A stretch of 64,000 nt of DNA, taken from Stemphylium vesicarium (Eukaryota; Ascomycota; Dothideomycetes; Pleosporales; Pleosporaceae). Below are positions 43,505-54,646 of the stretch, in pieces. The position numbers and the translations under genes were made by a program. The notes beneath the pieces are model-generated. The model was not told where the DNA came from and searched no databases. It saw nothing but the letters and a program-made list of their open reading frames with translations. Numbering within the stretch: the stretch's first letter is position 1; the number at the start of each line of letters is the position of its first letter. The stretch lies in NCBI GenBank assembly GCA_004380135.1, contig QXCR01000021.1:62001-126000 (forward strand), written 5' to 3'.

Positions 43505-46500
43505 ATGTCGGGCTCAGTCGCTGTTGCCCGCCCTTCGCAACCTCCACGCCTGCGCCGCGAGTCACAACGGCCTGGAGTTGCGCGCTCCGTCACCCGCCAG
43601 TCCAACATGGACGCCGACGGCGCGAAGCACGATGAAGCCAGGAAATATGGTACGCCGCCGCCCATGGCTGCCACCGTCCATGTCGCATGCATTGCAGTCA
43701 CTAACCTTGGCCGCAGTCTACACCCAGCAGGACATCCTCGCCCGCCACAAGGGCAAGCCGCCATCCCTCCGTGTCTACCTGCATCCCAAGCATTTCCGCC
43801 TAAACGACTCCCAAGAGACGCTGTCCTATGCCTCGCCTATGCGCGAGCTCCTCCAGGCCATCAAGGACAAGGAAGTGCCTCACAACATGGTGGAGGAGCT
43901 TTACGAGTTCAACACGCCGTGGTACGACAATTGCCTGATCGTTGAAGTCCACGACTATCGCTCGGCTGGTGTGAAGCCAAAAGACGACACCAACAGCACT
44001 GGTGACGGAGGCACCAGCGCCTTCTCAATTCACAACTACAATAACTTCATTACGCCTTCTCCCTTCGCCCCCTTCCCGGCCAACAAGCCTGAAGCGAAGC
44101 CCACGCAGGCCCCGACCCCGAGCAAAGATGCCGAGCCCAAAGAGGACAAGGAGAACATGCCCGCTCCTGGCCAGAACGGCGCGTCGAACAAGCAGCCAGG
44201 CCTCGGAAAGGTCAGGACTGTCGTCCTGTTTCCAACCCCACAGTCGCAGCTGGCCGATATGCAGTTGCTAGCCACCACGCCCGTACCAGACATGGCTGCG
44301 CTGAAAAGGATGCAAGCCCAAGGCAGAGCGGCTGGCATGCCTCCTACTCCCATGACCGCAGTTCCTTCGACGCCCACTTTCCCAAACGGCCCCAGCCCAA
44401 AGCGCCAAAAAATGGTCCTCGACGACAGTAACCTACACGAATTCGAAGCCGAGATCTTGAACGCGACCTGTCCTCCCCTGTACCTTGAGCCCACGAGGAG
44501 CTTCGGACAATCGCTCGCCCTCATGGACGCCATCACCCACCCGAACAACAAGAACCCCGCGCCCCCACGCAAGACTCGCAAGAGGACCACTGCCGAACTT
44601 GCCGCCGATGAGGCTGAGGCCCAAGGTCTCCAGCGCTTCATGTTGGCTGGAGACGAGTTCCAAGGAATCATGATGGCTGCGGCAACTGGCAATGACGACA
44701 ATGCAGTGCGTGCCGCCGCCAACTCGCAGACGTTTGCCCGCTTCAAGACCATCGCCAACATCAGGGCCAACCACGAAGAGAATGATCGGCGGAAGAAAGA
44801 AGAAGACGCTCGAGTTGCGCAGGCCAAGCGGCAGGCGCAGATGGAGGCCGAGCTCCAAAGGAAAAGAGAATTGGAGAACAGGCAGCAGGCTGAAGTTGCC
44901 GAGCGTCAACAAGCAGCCCTTAGGCAACAGGCCCAGCAACAGGCCCAGCAGCTCCAGCAGAACCAGTTGCAACAGAATCAACTACAGCAGAACGAAGCTC
45001 TACGCGCAGCAGCAGCAGCACAGCACCAGATGCCGAATGCTGCGCCACCACAAGTCGCACAAACACCCCAGTCAGCGACGCAGTCTCAATTCTCACCTAC
45101 AGTGCGCCAGCAGACACCAATGACCGCCTCTGCAGTATCCCCACGGGTCGGTGGTCAAGCTTCACATCCCATGGGTGGTACCCCAATGGTGCCATCGGCA
45201 TCAAATCAGGCCATCAACAGCCCTGCCCGACCGCCATCTGCCGTCTCTCATCATCAAAACCAAATGGCCCGTTCGGTTAGCCAGCAGCAGAATCCAAGCC
45301 GCACTGGCACACCGCATATGCTTCAGGGCACACCAGTCATGAATCCATCTATGCCGAATCGTAACATGACGCCGACACCGAGTCGGATGAACCAGGGTAG
45401 CCCCTCTATATCAATGCAGGGTCAGACGCCAATGATACAGACTCCTCAGCCTGGTCAGAACATGACGCCTGAAGCGATGCAGCAGTTTCGCTTGCAACAG
45501 ATGCGGATGCAGCACATGCAGCAGCAACAAGGGGGATCTCCAGGCCCAGGTAATCAGCAACAGCAAATACAGCATATGCAGCAGTTGGCCTTCCAAAAAG
45601 CCACCCAACACATCCAGCAACAAGGAATTCCTCCAAACCAAAACCCACAGACGTACCGTCAACAGCTGGCACAGCAATACTTCCGCTCGATACAACAGCA
45701 ACAGCAAGGCCAGCAGCAACAACAACAACAACAACAACAACAAATGGGGATGCAAAACATGTCGTCACAAGGGGGAATGCCGCAAAATGGTATGCCTCAG
45801 CAAGGCATGACTTTTGCTAATTTGAACCTACAACAGATGCGCGCGCGGTACCAGCAACACAAGACGACCATTATGCAAAACTACAACAACGCCCAGAGTA
45901 TTCCTCCACAAGTCATGCAGCAAATTCAGCAAATGGAGTACCAAATCAAGCAGCGCGAGCAGCGCGAGCAGCAAGCCCAGATGGCACAGATGCAGAATGG
46001 CATGGGCAACCAGATGAACGGCGGCCAGATGAATAACATGCAGAACGCGAACCCAAACAACCCGGTGCAAATGCAACAGTACCAACAAATGCTCCAACAG
46101 CAACGTCAAGCAGCCGCGAATCAGAACCGAATCATGCAGATGCGACAACAGGCCATGGCTAATGGGGGGCAGCTTCCGCAGGGCATGATGGGCAACATGA
46201 ACACCATGAATGGTATGCAAGGCGCTATGCAGGGCATGAACATGGGAAACATGGGAAACGTCCAAGGCATGAACATGGGCCAGATGGGCCAGATGAATGG
46301 CGGAATGGGTGGCATGCAAGGTGGACAGATAAACGGTGGTATGCAAGGAATGCAGGGCATGCAGGGCATGCAGAACATGCAAGGTATGCAAGGTATGCAG
46401 GGAATGAATCAGCAGCAGCAGATGCAGCAGATGATGATGATGCGCCAAGCGCAACAACAAGCTCAGCGCATGGGACAGCCCGGTGGTCAACAAGGCGGGG

Positions 46501-46520
46501 ATATGGGATGGAGTGGCTAA
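43505..46520 (+). CDS. spt20: SAGA complex subunit Spt20
   Basis: The 982-residue product is Spt20, which holds the SAGA transcriptional coactivator together. Exons are 43505-43649 and 43717-46520. The conserved Spt20 domain begins right after the intron (about residues 49-130): VYTQQDILARHKGKPPSLRV, LHPKHFRLNDSQETLSY, EVPHNMVEELYEFNTPWYDN and CLIVEVHDYR. A second conserved block near 280-340 includes LHEFEAEILNATCPPLYLEP. From about residue 400 a charged helical stretch (ENRQQAEVAERQQAALRQQA) leads into a very long Gln/Met/Asn/Gly-rich low-complexity tail with poly-Gln and GMQ/MQGM repeats, typical of coactivators. The start at 43505 gives a short basic N-terminus and correct phase across the intron. 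Spt20 has a human counterpart (SUPT20H). Confidence 0.9.
45711..45743 (+). repeat. CAA/CAG triplet run encoding poly-glutamine
   Basis: An almost pure CAR run codes for eleven successive glutamines in the Spt20 tail. Such a run is prone to length change by replication slippage and may be a useful polymorphic marker between isolates. Confidence 0.85.
46195..46410 (+). repeat. Degenerate repeat coding for Met-Gln-Gly / Met-Asn-Met motifs
   Basis: Units of 6-18 bases such as ggcatgcag, atgcaaggt and aacatggga recur head to tail, coding GMQGM and MGNM repeats near the Spt20 C-terminus. The third-position variation shows the array is old or under codon-level drift rather than a fresh expansion. 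Confidence 0.75.
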
Positions 46521-46975
46521 TCATTCTTCTCTCTCCATTTTTGCCTTGCGAGAGCTTTGGCCTCTTTTTTACATCTTCTTGTCATTCTCATTACTACCAC
46601 GGGTTCTATTTGGCGTTCTCTCCTCAATTTGGAGAAATCTGGACTGGAGAAACAAAGAGGTGTTTTTTGATATTTTCCATTTTGGGAAACATGTATTGGG
46701 CGAGAGAGAGAGAGAAAAAGTTCGTTCAAGATACCCCTTGGTCTTGGGATGGGTCTGCTTTTTCTGGTTCATTCCTGTTTCTTTTCTCTCTTGATACCTT
46801 TGGTTGGGCTTTTTTTTGCATATCTGTAGTAATAGGGAACATTTACCACAGTCTTCTCCACAGTCTGCTGTTTTGGTGTGCTTGTGATTGCAATGTCGGT
46901 TATACTTTATGTTGGAACTAGCTGACAGGTTTTACCGTATTGTATGATGAAAAATTAGGATAGTATTCCCATGCT
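46521..46975. other. Convergent intergenic region with GA microsatellite
   Basis: This 455-base region holds the 3' ends of spt20 and the convergent peptide-transporter gene. A short (GA)n run lies at about 46702-46714 and several T-runs precede likely transcript ends. Confidence 0.5.
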
Positions 46976-48784
46976 TCAGACTTGCCTAGATCCACTCGCA
47001 ACAACTCCATCATCACTATAATATCCATCATCCTCCCCGCCTTTCCTCCCCGCCATCTCATACTCCTCCGCACTCTTCACGGGGCCATCATCAACATTTC
47101 TAAACATGCGATAAAACACAACCCCCGTAGCCGCAGCCGCAGCCGCCAATCCAAAGTACAGCCACTGCAGATGCGGATCCCTCGCCAACGGCGCAATAAG
47201 TATACCCAGCGCACTCCCACCCGCACTCGTCAGCAGAAACAGACTCATGATAAAACTCTTCATGTTCTCCGGCGCCTTTGCATACGCCAACTCTAAGCCC
47301 GTGATACTAGCCAGAATCTCGCTTACGGCGATGAGGACGTAGGCTGGGGTCTGCCACGCGACGTGGATCTCATTGGGCTTGAACCTTCCTTCTGTGATCT
47401 TTGCTGCGGCGCAAGTCGACGGGCTGAAGTAGCAGGGCGGCGCGGCGTAGATATATGTCTGTAGGATACCGGCGTAGAGCATGGCCAGCGCTGCTACCAT
47501 GAAGCCGAGCGAAATGCGCGTTATCGGCTGGAAAGCGAGGTGCAAGCGTGTGCGGATAAAGGGGTAGATGATGCGATCCATGAGGGGGATAAGTATGATG
47601 ATTGTGACCGGGTCAATGTTGGGTAGGATATCGTTAGGGAGGCCGTGGAGTTCCATCTGTCCAGCCTGCGAGATGAAATTGTTCATCATCTGCGAGAAGG
47701 TTACCCAGTAGACGGGAAAGAATAGGAAGACTTTACACGCTACTAGCGCCGTCTTTAACTCATCGATGAACTTGTCGTCCCAGGTTATTCTCCTCGCGTT
47801 TCTGCCGTGGCTTTGGGCCGAGGCTTTTGCTTTGTTGAGGTCGCCGCTGTTCCGGGCGGCGATGTAGAGAGCGCGGAAACAGTCACCAATGACGCCGCCT
47901 TGGGGCGGTTTGATGATGTATTGCTTCTTGCCTCTTACCAGCACCACGTAGCCGACGCAAAACATGATTAATGGTAGAAGATATGCGCTCCAGAACCCAA
48001 CATGCAATTCGAGCATTGTAGTTGCGATTGCGGATATCGAGCCAACGTTTATGCACATGTAGAAGACCATGTAGATTCTCTGCACTGTGATCTCCGGATC
48101 AACGATGACTTGTTTCCCGCTGGGTAGCGTTTTGACAAAGGGCTTGTTGGACCGGACTTGCTCTGCAATCAATGGCGATACGTTGCTCTTTATGCCGCCG
48201 GTACCAAGGCCAATGACTACCATCGCGACAACAAGCCCTGGGAAGGCGGCCCCGCTGCTGACAGCCCATGGTAAACTCGTGACAAAGAGAATTGCAATGC
48301 CGAGCATATAAACTAGACTGAACCACTTGATCGTCGCGTACTTTCCTAGGTATTGATCCGCAACAATGGCCCCCAGCAACGGCGTTAGATAGCACCAGAA
48401 TTGGAAGAAGTTGGTCATGGCGGTGGCTCCCGACTGTTTCAACCCAAGAGCTCCAGGAAGGCCGTTGGCGTCATTGTGACCGTTGGCAATGTAGTTTTGG
48501 AATGGTCCCGACAGCCCGTAGTAAGCGAAGCGTTCGCATAGCTCCACAATGGCGACTAGGAAGGCGCCGCGAGGTAGAGTATCAGCGACTCGCGGAAGAA
48601 ATAGATCGTCTTCTGGTGTAGGGATGGATCCGATATGCACGGGCGGTTCAAGGTGTGCGGCCTCTGAGTCCTCTTCCGTGATTTCCTTGCCATGCGCTGT
48701 TAACCTTGCGCTTGCATCCTCGGTTTGCGCAACGGTCGTGTAGGCACCTCTTTCTTCACCACCTTGGCGCCATGCAGACGCCAT
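46976..48784 (-). CDS. ptr2: Proton-coupled oligopeptide transporter, PTR2/POT family
   Basis: An intronless gene encodes a 602-residue plasma-membrane di/tripeptide-proton symporter. The hydrophilic N-terminus (about 75 residues) ends at the first membrane helix with the proton-coupling motif ELCERFAYYG. The PTR2 family signatures are visible: FFQFWCYLTPLLGAIVADQY near residues 128-150 and, further on, FYMCINVGSISAIAT. The conserved GTGGIKSNVSPLIAEQ loop follows. A large cytoplasmic loop separates the two six-helix bundles, as is usual in fungal Ptr2. The length is standard for fungi. In yeast, PTR2 is induced by imported dipeptides through degradation of the repressor Cup9; no comparable element was located here. 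Confidence 0.93.
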   Translation of the reverse strand: MASAWRQGGEERGAYTTVAQTEDASARLTAHGKEITEEDSEAAHLEPPVHIGSIPTPEDDLFLPRVADTLPRGAFLVAIVELCERFAYYGLSGPFQNYIANGHNDANGLPGALGLKQSGATAMTNFFQFWCYLTPLLGAIVADQYLGKYATIKWFSLVYMLGIAILFVTSLPWAVSSGAAFPGLVVAMVVIGLGTGGIKSNVSPLIAEQVRSNKPFVKTLPSGKQVIVDPEITVQRIYMVFYMCINVGSISAIATTMLELHVGFWSAYLLPLIMFCVGYVVLVRGKKQYIIKPPQGGVIGDCFRALYIAARNSGDLNKAKASAQSHGRNARRITWDDKFIDELKTALVACKVFLFFPVYWVTFSQMMNNFISQAGQMELHGLPNDILPNIDPVTIIILIPLMDRIIYPFIRTRLHLAFQPITRISLGFMVAALAMLYAGILQTYIYAAPPCYFSPSTCAAAKITEGRFKPNEIHVAWQTPAYVLIAVSEILASITGLELAYAKAPENMKSFIMSLFLLTSAGGSALGILIAPLARDPHLQWLYFGLAAAAAATGVVFYRMFRNVDDGPVKSAEEYEMAGRKGGEDDGYYSDDGVVASGSRQV

Positions 48785-49185
48785 CTTGAGAGTCGGAGAT
48801 TGAGTCTCGTTTGGTGGTGTTGCATATAGCCGCTATCCTTCTCTTTTGCTTCTTCTGGTACCTGCCCTCCGTAGTAATAGGAATGTTCCGTCCAACTTTA
48901 TGTACAGGCCTTTCATCGCATGTTTGAAGTTAGTATTGAGAGGAAAGTGACGAGCATTGTGAAATTGAGGTAACTAGCTGACCCTGGATTGACAAAAGTC
49001 CGGGTTGTTGGAGACTTGAAGACACGCGTTCAGGAAAGTGAGACGGAGATCGCGTCGGCCTAGGCCGGATTGGGCGCTGAACAACCCCACCGTCTTTCAC
49101 GATGGCAAACGACACGACAGCATGGCAATGACTATTGACTTATCGTGCTCTATACGGTATATCGCCATCTGAAATAGACAGGCTT
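48785..49185. other. Intergenic region, ptr2 promoter and chl1 3' end
   Basis: About 0.4 kb between two minus-strand genes. It should contain the transporter promoter. No other element was recognised. Confidence 0.35.
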
Positions 49186-51866
49186 TCAATTCTTATCTGC
49201 AAAGAATCCTTTCAGCCTTCCCTCCACGTCTCTTGTGCCCAGCCCAGCAGTCAAACTTCCCCTGATCCACTTTGGTAGCTTGTCTTGTATCCGCTTGCTC
49301 CCATATCGTCTGTCCAATATCAAGATTGCCGCATAGTCGCATTTGTGTCTGATGGCCCGTCCAACACACTGGTTCACTGAGCGCATGCACGCGTTCTCGT
49401 AGAATTCGCGTGCGGCCGCCTTTCCATCACCACCATTCTTGGCTTCTTTGGCGGAGATATACTGCATCTTTGCTTTCCACTCCGCCGATTGCGCGTTGGG
49501 AAAGGGTAGGCCGACAACGACCACGCCGCGACCGAGTGCGTCACTGAAGTTGATGCCTTCGGATAGTGTTCCGCCGATGACGGCGAATAGCAGCGCGCCG
49601 CGACCCTTGCCAGATGCGATGGCGCTACTGTAAGCAGTGAGGACAGAATCTACAGCTACTTCTTTGTTTGTCGAAGATGATTCCGATGTTTGTTGGCTGC
49701 GCTGCTCCAGAAAGACTGGCTTATTTTGACCGAAAACTTCCCAGAAGGCTGCGTTCGATTGTGACGGCTTCAGGCGCTTCCATGCTGTGATACAGGCATC
49801 CAAATATGAATAACTGGGAAAGAAGACGACCACGCCATCTGGGATGTTCCGCGCAAAGGCCAAAATGGCAGCTCCGAGGTCAACCATCGTCTTGTCTTTG
49901 TTGCGGTTTTCGAAAGTAAAGTCGAATTCAGCACCGCTCGTAGCTCGTACAACGGGCGCAGCAAGAAGATTTGATGGCGGTATGACATGGCCACATGACA
50001 GTGTTGTGATCTTTGAGGGCTCGAGATATGAAAGCAGGTGTTGTTCATAGTCGCTCATCGGAGACATTGTACCGCCTGCCAATACCACTGCTCTTGCTTC
50101 TTCAACGATGTCTTTGAAATGAAACGTCGGGTCAAGAAGCATGTATCGCAGCGTTGTGCCTACCCCGTCTTCCTTCGAGTAGAAAAACCGGCCTTCGGCA
50201 GATGGATTCATCAAGGAAAGCAGGAAAGCTTGTACGTGCATCAGCACAGGGACGTTGTGCCGAGGCCCTTTCTTAGGTGCTTGTTTTGTTGCCCCTTTGA
50301 TTATGCCGCCGACTGTCTGCTCTGCATAAGCAGTGTAACCATCAACTTTCCGGGCTAGTCTGCTCTCCTGAAGGTACGCGTTGAGCTTGAAAATGTTAAT
50401 CTGATCGACGCCCTTTCCAGACATTATAGACACCATGTCGACCAGACCATCATTCATTTTTAGGTTGGCATCAATAGACTGCAAGTATGCGATGATCGAA
50501 TCCAGGATCCTAACCGTCTGAGCTACATAGACCCGGTTCTTTCCCTTGAGTTTGTTGCGGAACTTTTGGAGATAGGCCGTGAGCTGAGCACGTGCTTGTT
50601 GCACTTGATCGAGCGTCACAGAAACGGAATAGATGCCTGCTATAGCATCCATCAAGTTATGCGCTTCATCGATGAGGACGACGTGATTCTTGAGTGACAG
50701 GCCGAGCGCCTCACGAGCAGTGCGCTGCAAGAGGAGTGGATACGGCAGGGTCACAATCTAGTTTCGTTAGTAAACAGATGCTGCAAAGATGGCAGAGGTA
50801 CTCGGCTTACCTCGCAGTATTTTGTCGCTGGCCTTGAGGCATAATAAGGACATACGCCCAGCTTCTTGCCCAGCGACCCCAGATCCTCAATGTCTCTGAT
50901 CTTTGCAAGCGCATGATCGCGAAAGTCATTGATCAAAGGTTCGCTTTCCTTGTTCGGCATGTGTGGACACCGACTATCGGTACTGGTGTTTTGCTGCAGC
51001 TCTAGACATCGTTCGTTGATTGCAGTGGCACTTCCAAGCTTGTTGACCTTGCTGTTGATACAGAGATTCTTTCTAGATCCGAGTGTGAGGTGCTTGACGT
51101 CTTCCACAAGTGTGTTCACGTCGCCACTTTCTGCTGCGTCGTCCGGGGTGATGGCCGGTGGCATCTTCACTCGGCCCAACTCACTCGAGAATTGTGTCAG
51201 CTGAGAGTGCGTCCGAGAGCAGAAGAATATCTTCGTCTCGTCAGGTGCCTCTCCATCCTCATCTTTGGAAGCATTGACATCGTATCCCAGCGATGCCATC
51301 AATGCTTGGGTTTCTGCCGATAATCCAGATTCGTCGAACGCACCAGCTCTTGCCCGTTTGTGAGACTCTTCGTCGCTTTCGTAATCGTCAAGTACGAATT
51401 GCGTTTCATCATCGTCGGTCGTTGCTCCAGGTGCAACCTTTTGCCTTTTGTAATTGGGCTCGCCGCTCTCATAGCGCTCTTTTGCACGCTTTTCCTTCGC
51501 TTTGATCTTTGCGATGCGATCATTCAATTCTTGCTTGCGACGGAGTGCTTCTTGTTTCCGCTGCTTCTGTGCATGTTCAACAATCCATGACGGCTCTTCG
51601 CTGTTCGCTGCATCTTCTGCGAATCCCTCCTCAAAAGTCCTTCTTTTGTGATCTCTCAGCCATGTCAATGAGCCGCAGATCAAACTCAAGGACTTGCCTG
51701 TCCCGGTGGGCGATTCAAAGATGCCGACTTTTCCATTTTCCAAGCAGTTGTAGACAGCGCTCATGAACTCATTTTGTATATCATAAGGCGTATATGGGTG
51801 ATGAAAATCCTTTGCGGTGTTTGCGCTGTCCATGTTTAGAGTGTGTGCCAACGGCAGCGGTTCCAT
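49186..51866 (-). CDS. chl1: ATP-dependent DNA helicase Chl1 (DDX11/XPD-like, Fe-S)
   Basis: The product is an 875-residue superfamily 2 5'-3' DNA helicase required for sister-chromatid cohesion. Exons are 51866-50811 and 50757-49186. Walker A is FESPTGTGKSLSLICGS, and the DEAH box is VVLIDEAHNLMD. Between them lie four cysteines of the Fe-S cluster domain: NLCINSKV, INERCLELQ, RCPHMPNKE and GVCPYYASR. Late motifs include FAVIGGTLSEGINFSD and the motif VI arginines in VNQCVGRAIRHKCDYA. The N-terminus HPYTPYDIQNEFM is the usual Q-motif. A charged insertion (about 85-180) separates motif I from the Fe-S domain, as in yeast Chl1. The ATG at 51866 is used; another at 51833 (MDSANTAKDF) is also plausible. 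Confidence 0.93.
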
Positions 51867-52144
51867 GGGTGTCAAGGAGAGACGCGACGCGTTAATGAAA
51901 ACGGGTGTTCACGTGATACGCTAAGTGCTCGGGCCTACGTACGAGGCGAATGCTGTCCGCGCATGTATAGCGAGATGCTCAGCTTTGGAGTGCGAAAGAA
52001 CGAGGCATTGCAGATGCGTCGGTTCAATTCTCTCACGACATGTACCACAAATTTTTGCTAGTACTGTATTGGAACCTGGTAGAACCAGTGAGTTCCGGGT
52101 ATCATTCATCTGCACATCCGTGACGTTTGCTACATAGCCCGGCT

Positions 52145-53330
52145 CTAAGACTCCTCACTTCCACCTCTACTTATTTCCCTCGTTATGAAGGCCTCCGGAT
52201 CCACTGGACAACTCTGGACATCCACCTTGTGTGCATCCGCCCATGCCCTGACCTTTGCCTTGTTGATTACTGCATCAGCTCCTCCCTTCTTCTTTTGCTC
52301 CAAAACATCCATCATCTGCAACGTCGCGATAATGTCCTCTGGTACAATGTATGTCTTCTCACGAAGGTCTTGCACGGTGAGTGTCTTCTTGGATGGACAT
52401 GAGAGCAGAGTGCGAGCGAGCGTTTGTGACCAGTAGTGGTTGTAGGCAATACGACCAAGGTCAGATAGTGCTATGTAGGCGTTAGTACAAGGCGACGCAG
52501 CAGAGTTGAGGCGTATATCGACTTACGCTTCTCCGGCCCACCAAGTCTGTCCTCACGTCTACTCATTTCGTAGCTTGCACCCATCAACAACTGTCCTAGC
52601 CCTTGTTTCTGCCATGGCGGAAAGACCAGAATGCATGCCAGGTTGTTGTTGTCCCAGCTCATTTTCTCCTTGCTAAAGAAGCCAACAACCTGGCCCTGCG
52701 CACCGATTCCGCTCGAAGCTGTGTCTTCGCCGAAATTGGTGTTTGGTATATCGGGTGACGGATCATGCGCTACTAGGAGATAGTACAAGAATGTCGTTAC
52801 ATCGTAAAAGACGGACTTGGTGTCGAGAAAGAGTTTCGCAAAGAGCGACAAGTTCTGAGCGTACATCTTGTTCTTCTCGCCGTCAATCTCGTAGAGGGAG
52901 TAGTTGTCCTTCTTATAGACGTTCACACCCGGGGGTGGGGTGTTGCGCAGTGGACATGCTTTCTGAGGCGCATCAGCTCTACCCTTCCTTTGCTTTATGC
53001 GTCTTCGAGGCTTACCAAATGCCCCAAGAAACCAACCAGCTCCTTGCTATATTTGAAGCACCATTGGCACACGTACAGCCGCTCAACGCGTCTTCCGACC
53101 AGCTCTTCAGGATAGAAGGACGGGTACCATGGCTTGATGAGAAGTGAGCCAAACACAACCTCGAGAACGTTGGGGCCCAAGGGCGGCTTTTGGGAATTCT
53201 TGAGTGCGGGGGTCGTCGGCGTCGATGTCATGGAGGCTACATCGGGGGCCATTGGAGTGGTGACGACGCGCGAAGGTCTCGTTTCACATGTTGCTGTGGG
53301 GTGACGCGGGCCGCGAAGCTTCAACCCCAT
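52145..53330 (-). CDS. MYST-family histone acetyltransferase, Sas2-like
   Basis: A 358-residue nuclear lysine acetyltransferase is predicted from exons 53330-53016, 52962-52527 and 52470-52145. The MYST C2HC zinc finger is assembled across intron 1 (YVCQWCFKYSKELVGFLGH then KAC, about residues 86-110). The acetyl-CoA motif reads PPWQKQGLGQLL; catalytic-type Cys215 lies in NNLACILVF, and the general base Glu249 in GGPEKPLSDLG, which is itself completed across intron 2. The spacing of 34 residues equals that between Esa1 C304 and E338. There is no chromodomain or other accessory domain, and the protein is short, which suggests the Sas2 (H4K16) branch rather than Esa1 or Mst2; this subgroup choice is an inference. 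An acidic/Ser-Thr-Pro N-terminus of about 60 residues precedes the catalytic module. Confidence 0.87.
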
Positions 53331-53647
53331 GCCGAGCTTTCTTAGCGTGACGCGGCTGCACGTGTTCACATATTGCCGTCAACCAGCTGCATCGAATATC
53401 CAACTTGGCATCATCTTTATTATTCTCATCACTACAGTATTTCATAATTGCCCGCCTTTCTCATATGAAGGCCGCTACTCGACGGCCATTTGGTTGTGTG
53501 CTCACAGAATGACCAACAAGCACCATCGTCTCCTCAAGGACATGGCGACCAAACGTAGCAACCGTGATACTGGAATCCGCATTCCTGTTTGCGATGCAGT
53601 GACTCTTCACAATATTTCGATCGAATTTCGTTTGCTCCTCTCGTTTC
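53331..53647. other. Short intergenic region
   Basis: The 317-base region must contain the promoter of the MYST gene and the former 3' end of the BTB locus. I found no other feature in it. Confidence 0.35.
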
Positions 53648-54573
53648 TCACCTCTTCGTAGGGGTAGCCGGTGGCGTGAGGATTCCATAGCACAACGCAG
53701 CAGCTAGCATCTCGCACTGGTACGCATGCAGTGCCTTGAGTACAGCCTCGTTTTCGGAATATTCCTTCCATACCTCCTCATCGTCCATGATGGCGGATAA
53801 GCGAGTATGCAGCTGCGGGATGATTGCTTTGCGGAGGCCGCGGTCTATCTGCGGAAAGCTCTCATCATAGATGCCGCTTGCTAGACCGACAATGCTTAGA
53901 GGGTCATGGTACAATGGTAAGCGGTTGATTATCGCTTCGGCAGCCTTTTGTTTGATAGACTCAAGGTTGTACTGCGTACATTTAGCCATGTGAGCTTAGG
54001 AAGAAGACTTGAGACTGACTGACCTTGTCTCAGGCCACGAAGAGAGCCAGGAGATCGCTCGTGACACGTTCTTTTTCAATCGCCCACCGAAGAGCGAAGG
54101 CGATGAATATGGGTCCGGTTGTGGGGTTGTACACTTCGTATATCTCCTGGAGCATTGTGCTGATGGTCTGGTCGTTCTCGGGCAAGGTTATCGAGCGCTG
54201 TTCATTTTCCTTCTTGATATCAGTCAAATGTTGGCCGTTGCGCATGCTACTGAGAAAATTTACCATAAAGGTTCCGGCGCAGACAGCGTTGAAGTACTGA
54301 GATCGCGTGCTGAGTCTAATGGTCTTATTAGCCGAGTCTTCCGTAGTGCATACAAGAGCAATAGATCTGTATGTCCATGCAAGACCGCGAGACAAAAAAG
54401 TGCATACTCACAAGACTCGATGCACTGGAAAAATAAATACCCCCAGCGATGATGGTGAAGTCGGTACATTTCCCAGTCTTGTAGATACTGCAGGTATCAG
54501 TAGAGCGGGGCGCATACGGAGAGTGAAGTACGTACCGGGCCCACTTAGACGTATTCTCATTGGGAACGGCCAT
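53648..54573 (-). pseudogene. BTB/POZ domain protein gene with frameshift and premature stop
   Basis: The locus encodes a recognisable BTB/POZ domain protein, a family of protein-interaction scaffolds and cullin-3 adaptors, but not in one frame. Best exon layout: 54573-54536, 54487-54412, 54315-54264, 54209-54024 and 53971-53648. The start gives MAVPNENTSKWAR, then YKTGKCTDFTIIAGGIYF; right after this the frame must shift by one base in a run of five T (plus strand A run 54429-54433) to reach PVHRVLLSTRSQYFNAVCAG. A second lesion is an in-frame TGA at 54032-54030, inside what reads LFVA(stop)DK and continues after the next intron as YNLESIKQKAAEA. The C-terminal helical half ending ILTPPATPTKR is intact. 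Either the gene is dying or one lesion is an assembly error; two independent lesions favour decay. Confidence 0.65.
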
Positions 54574-54646
54574 CCAGGACTGGCAGCTATGGTTGGCGTA
54601 GCCTTCCTCTACCATACTGAAGTTGTTGCGCGCGATTATGGCTTTA

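Noticed and set aside
44036..46493. Several long minus-strand frames opposite spt20
   Set aside because: They are low-complexity mirror images of the Gln/Met/Ala-rich sense strand and lack any recognisable domain.
51867..51875. Chl1 start three codons upstream of 51866
   Set aside because: The codon there is TTG; the nearest ATG is at 51866.
54260..54487. Alternative reading of BTB exon 2 as YLQDWEMYRLHHHRWGYLFF
   Set aside because: It needs the weaker donor gtactt and does not lead into any family-like continuation, whereas the frame chosen gives a continuous BTB fold apart from one base.
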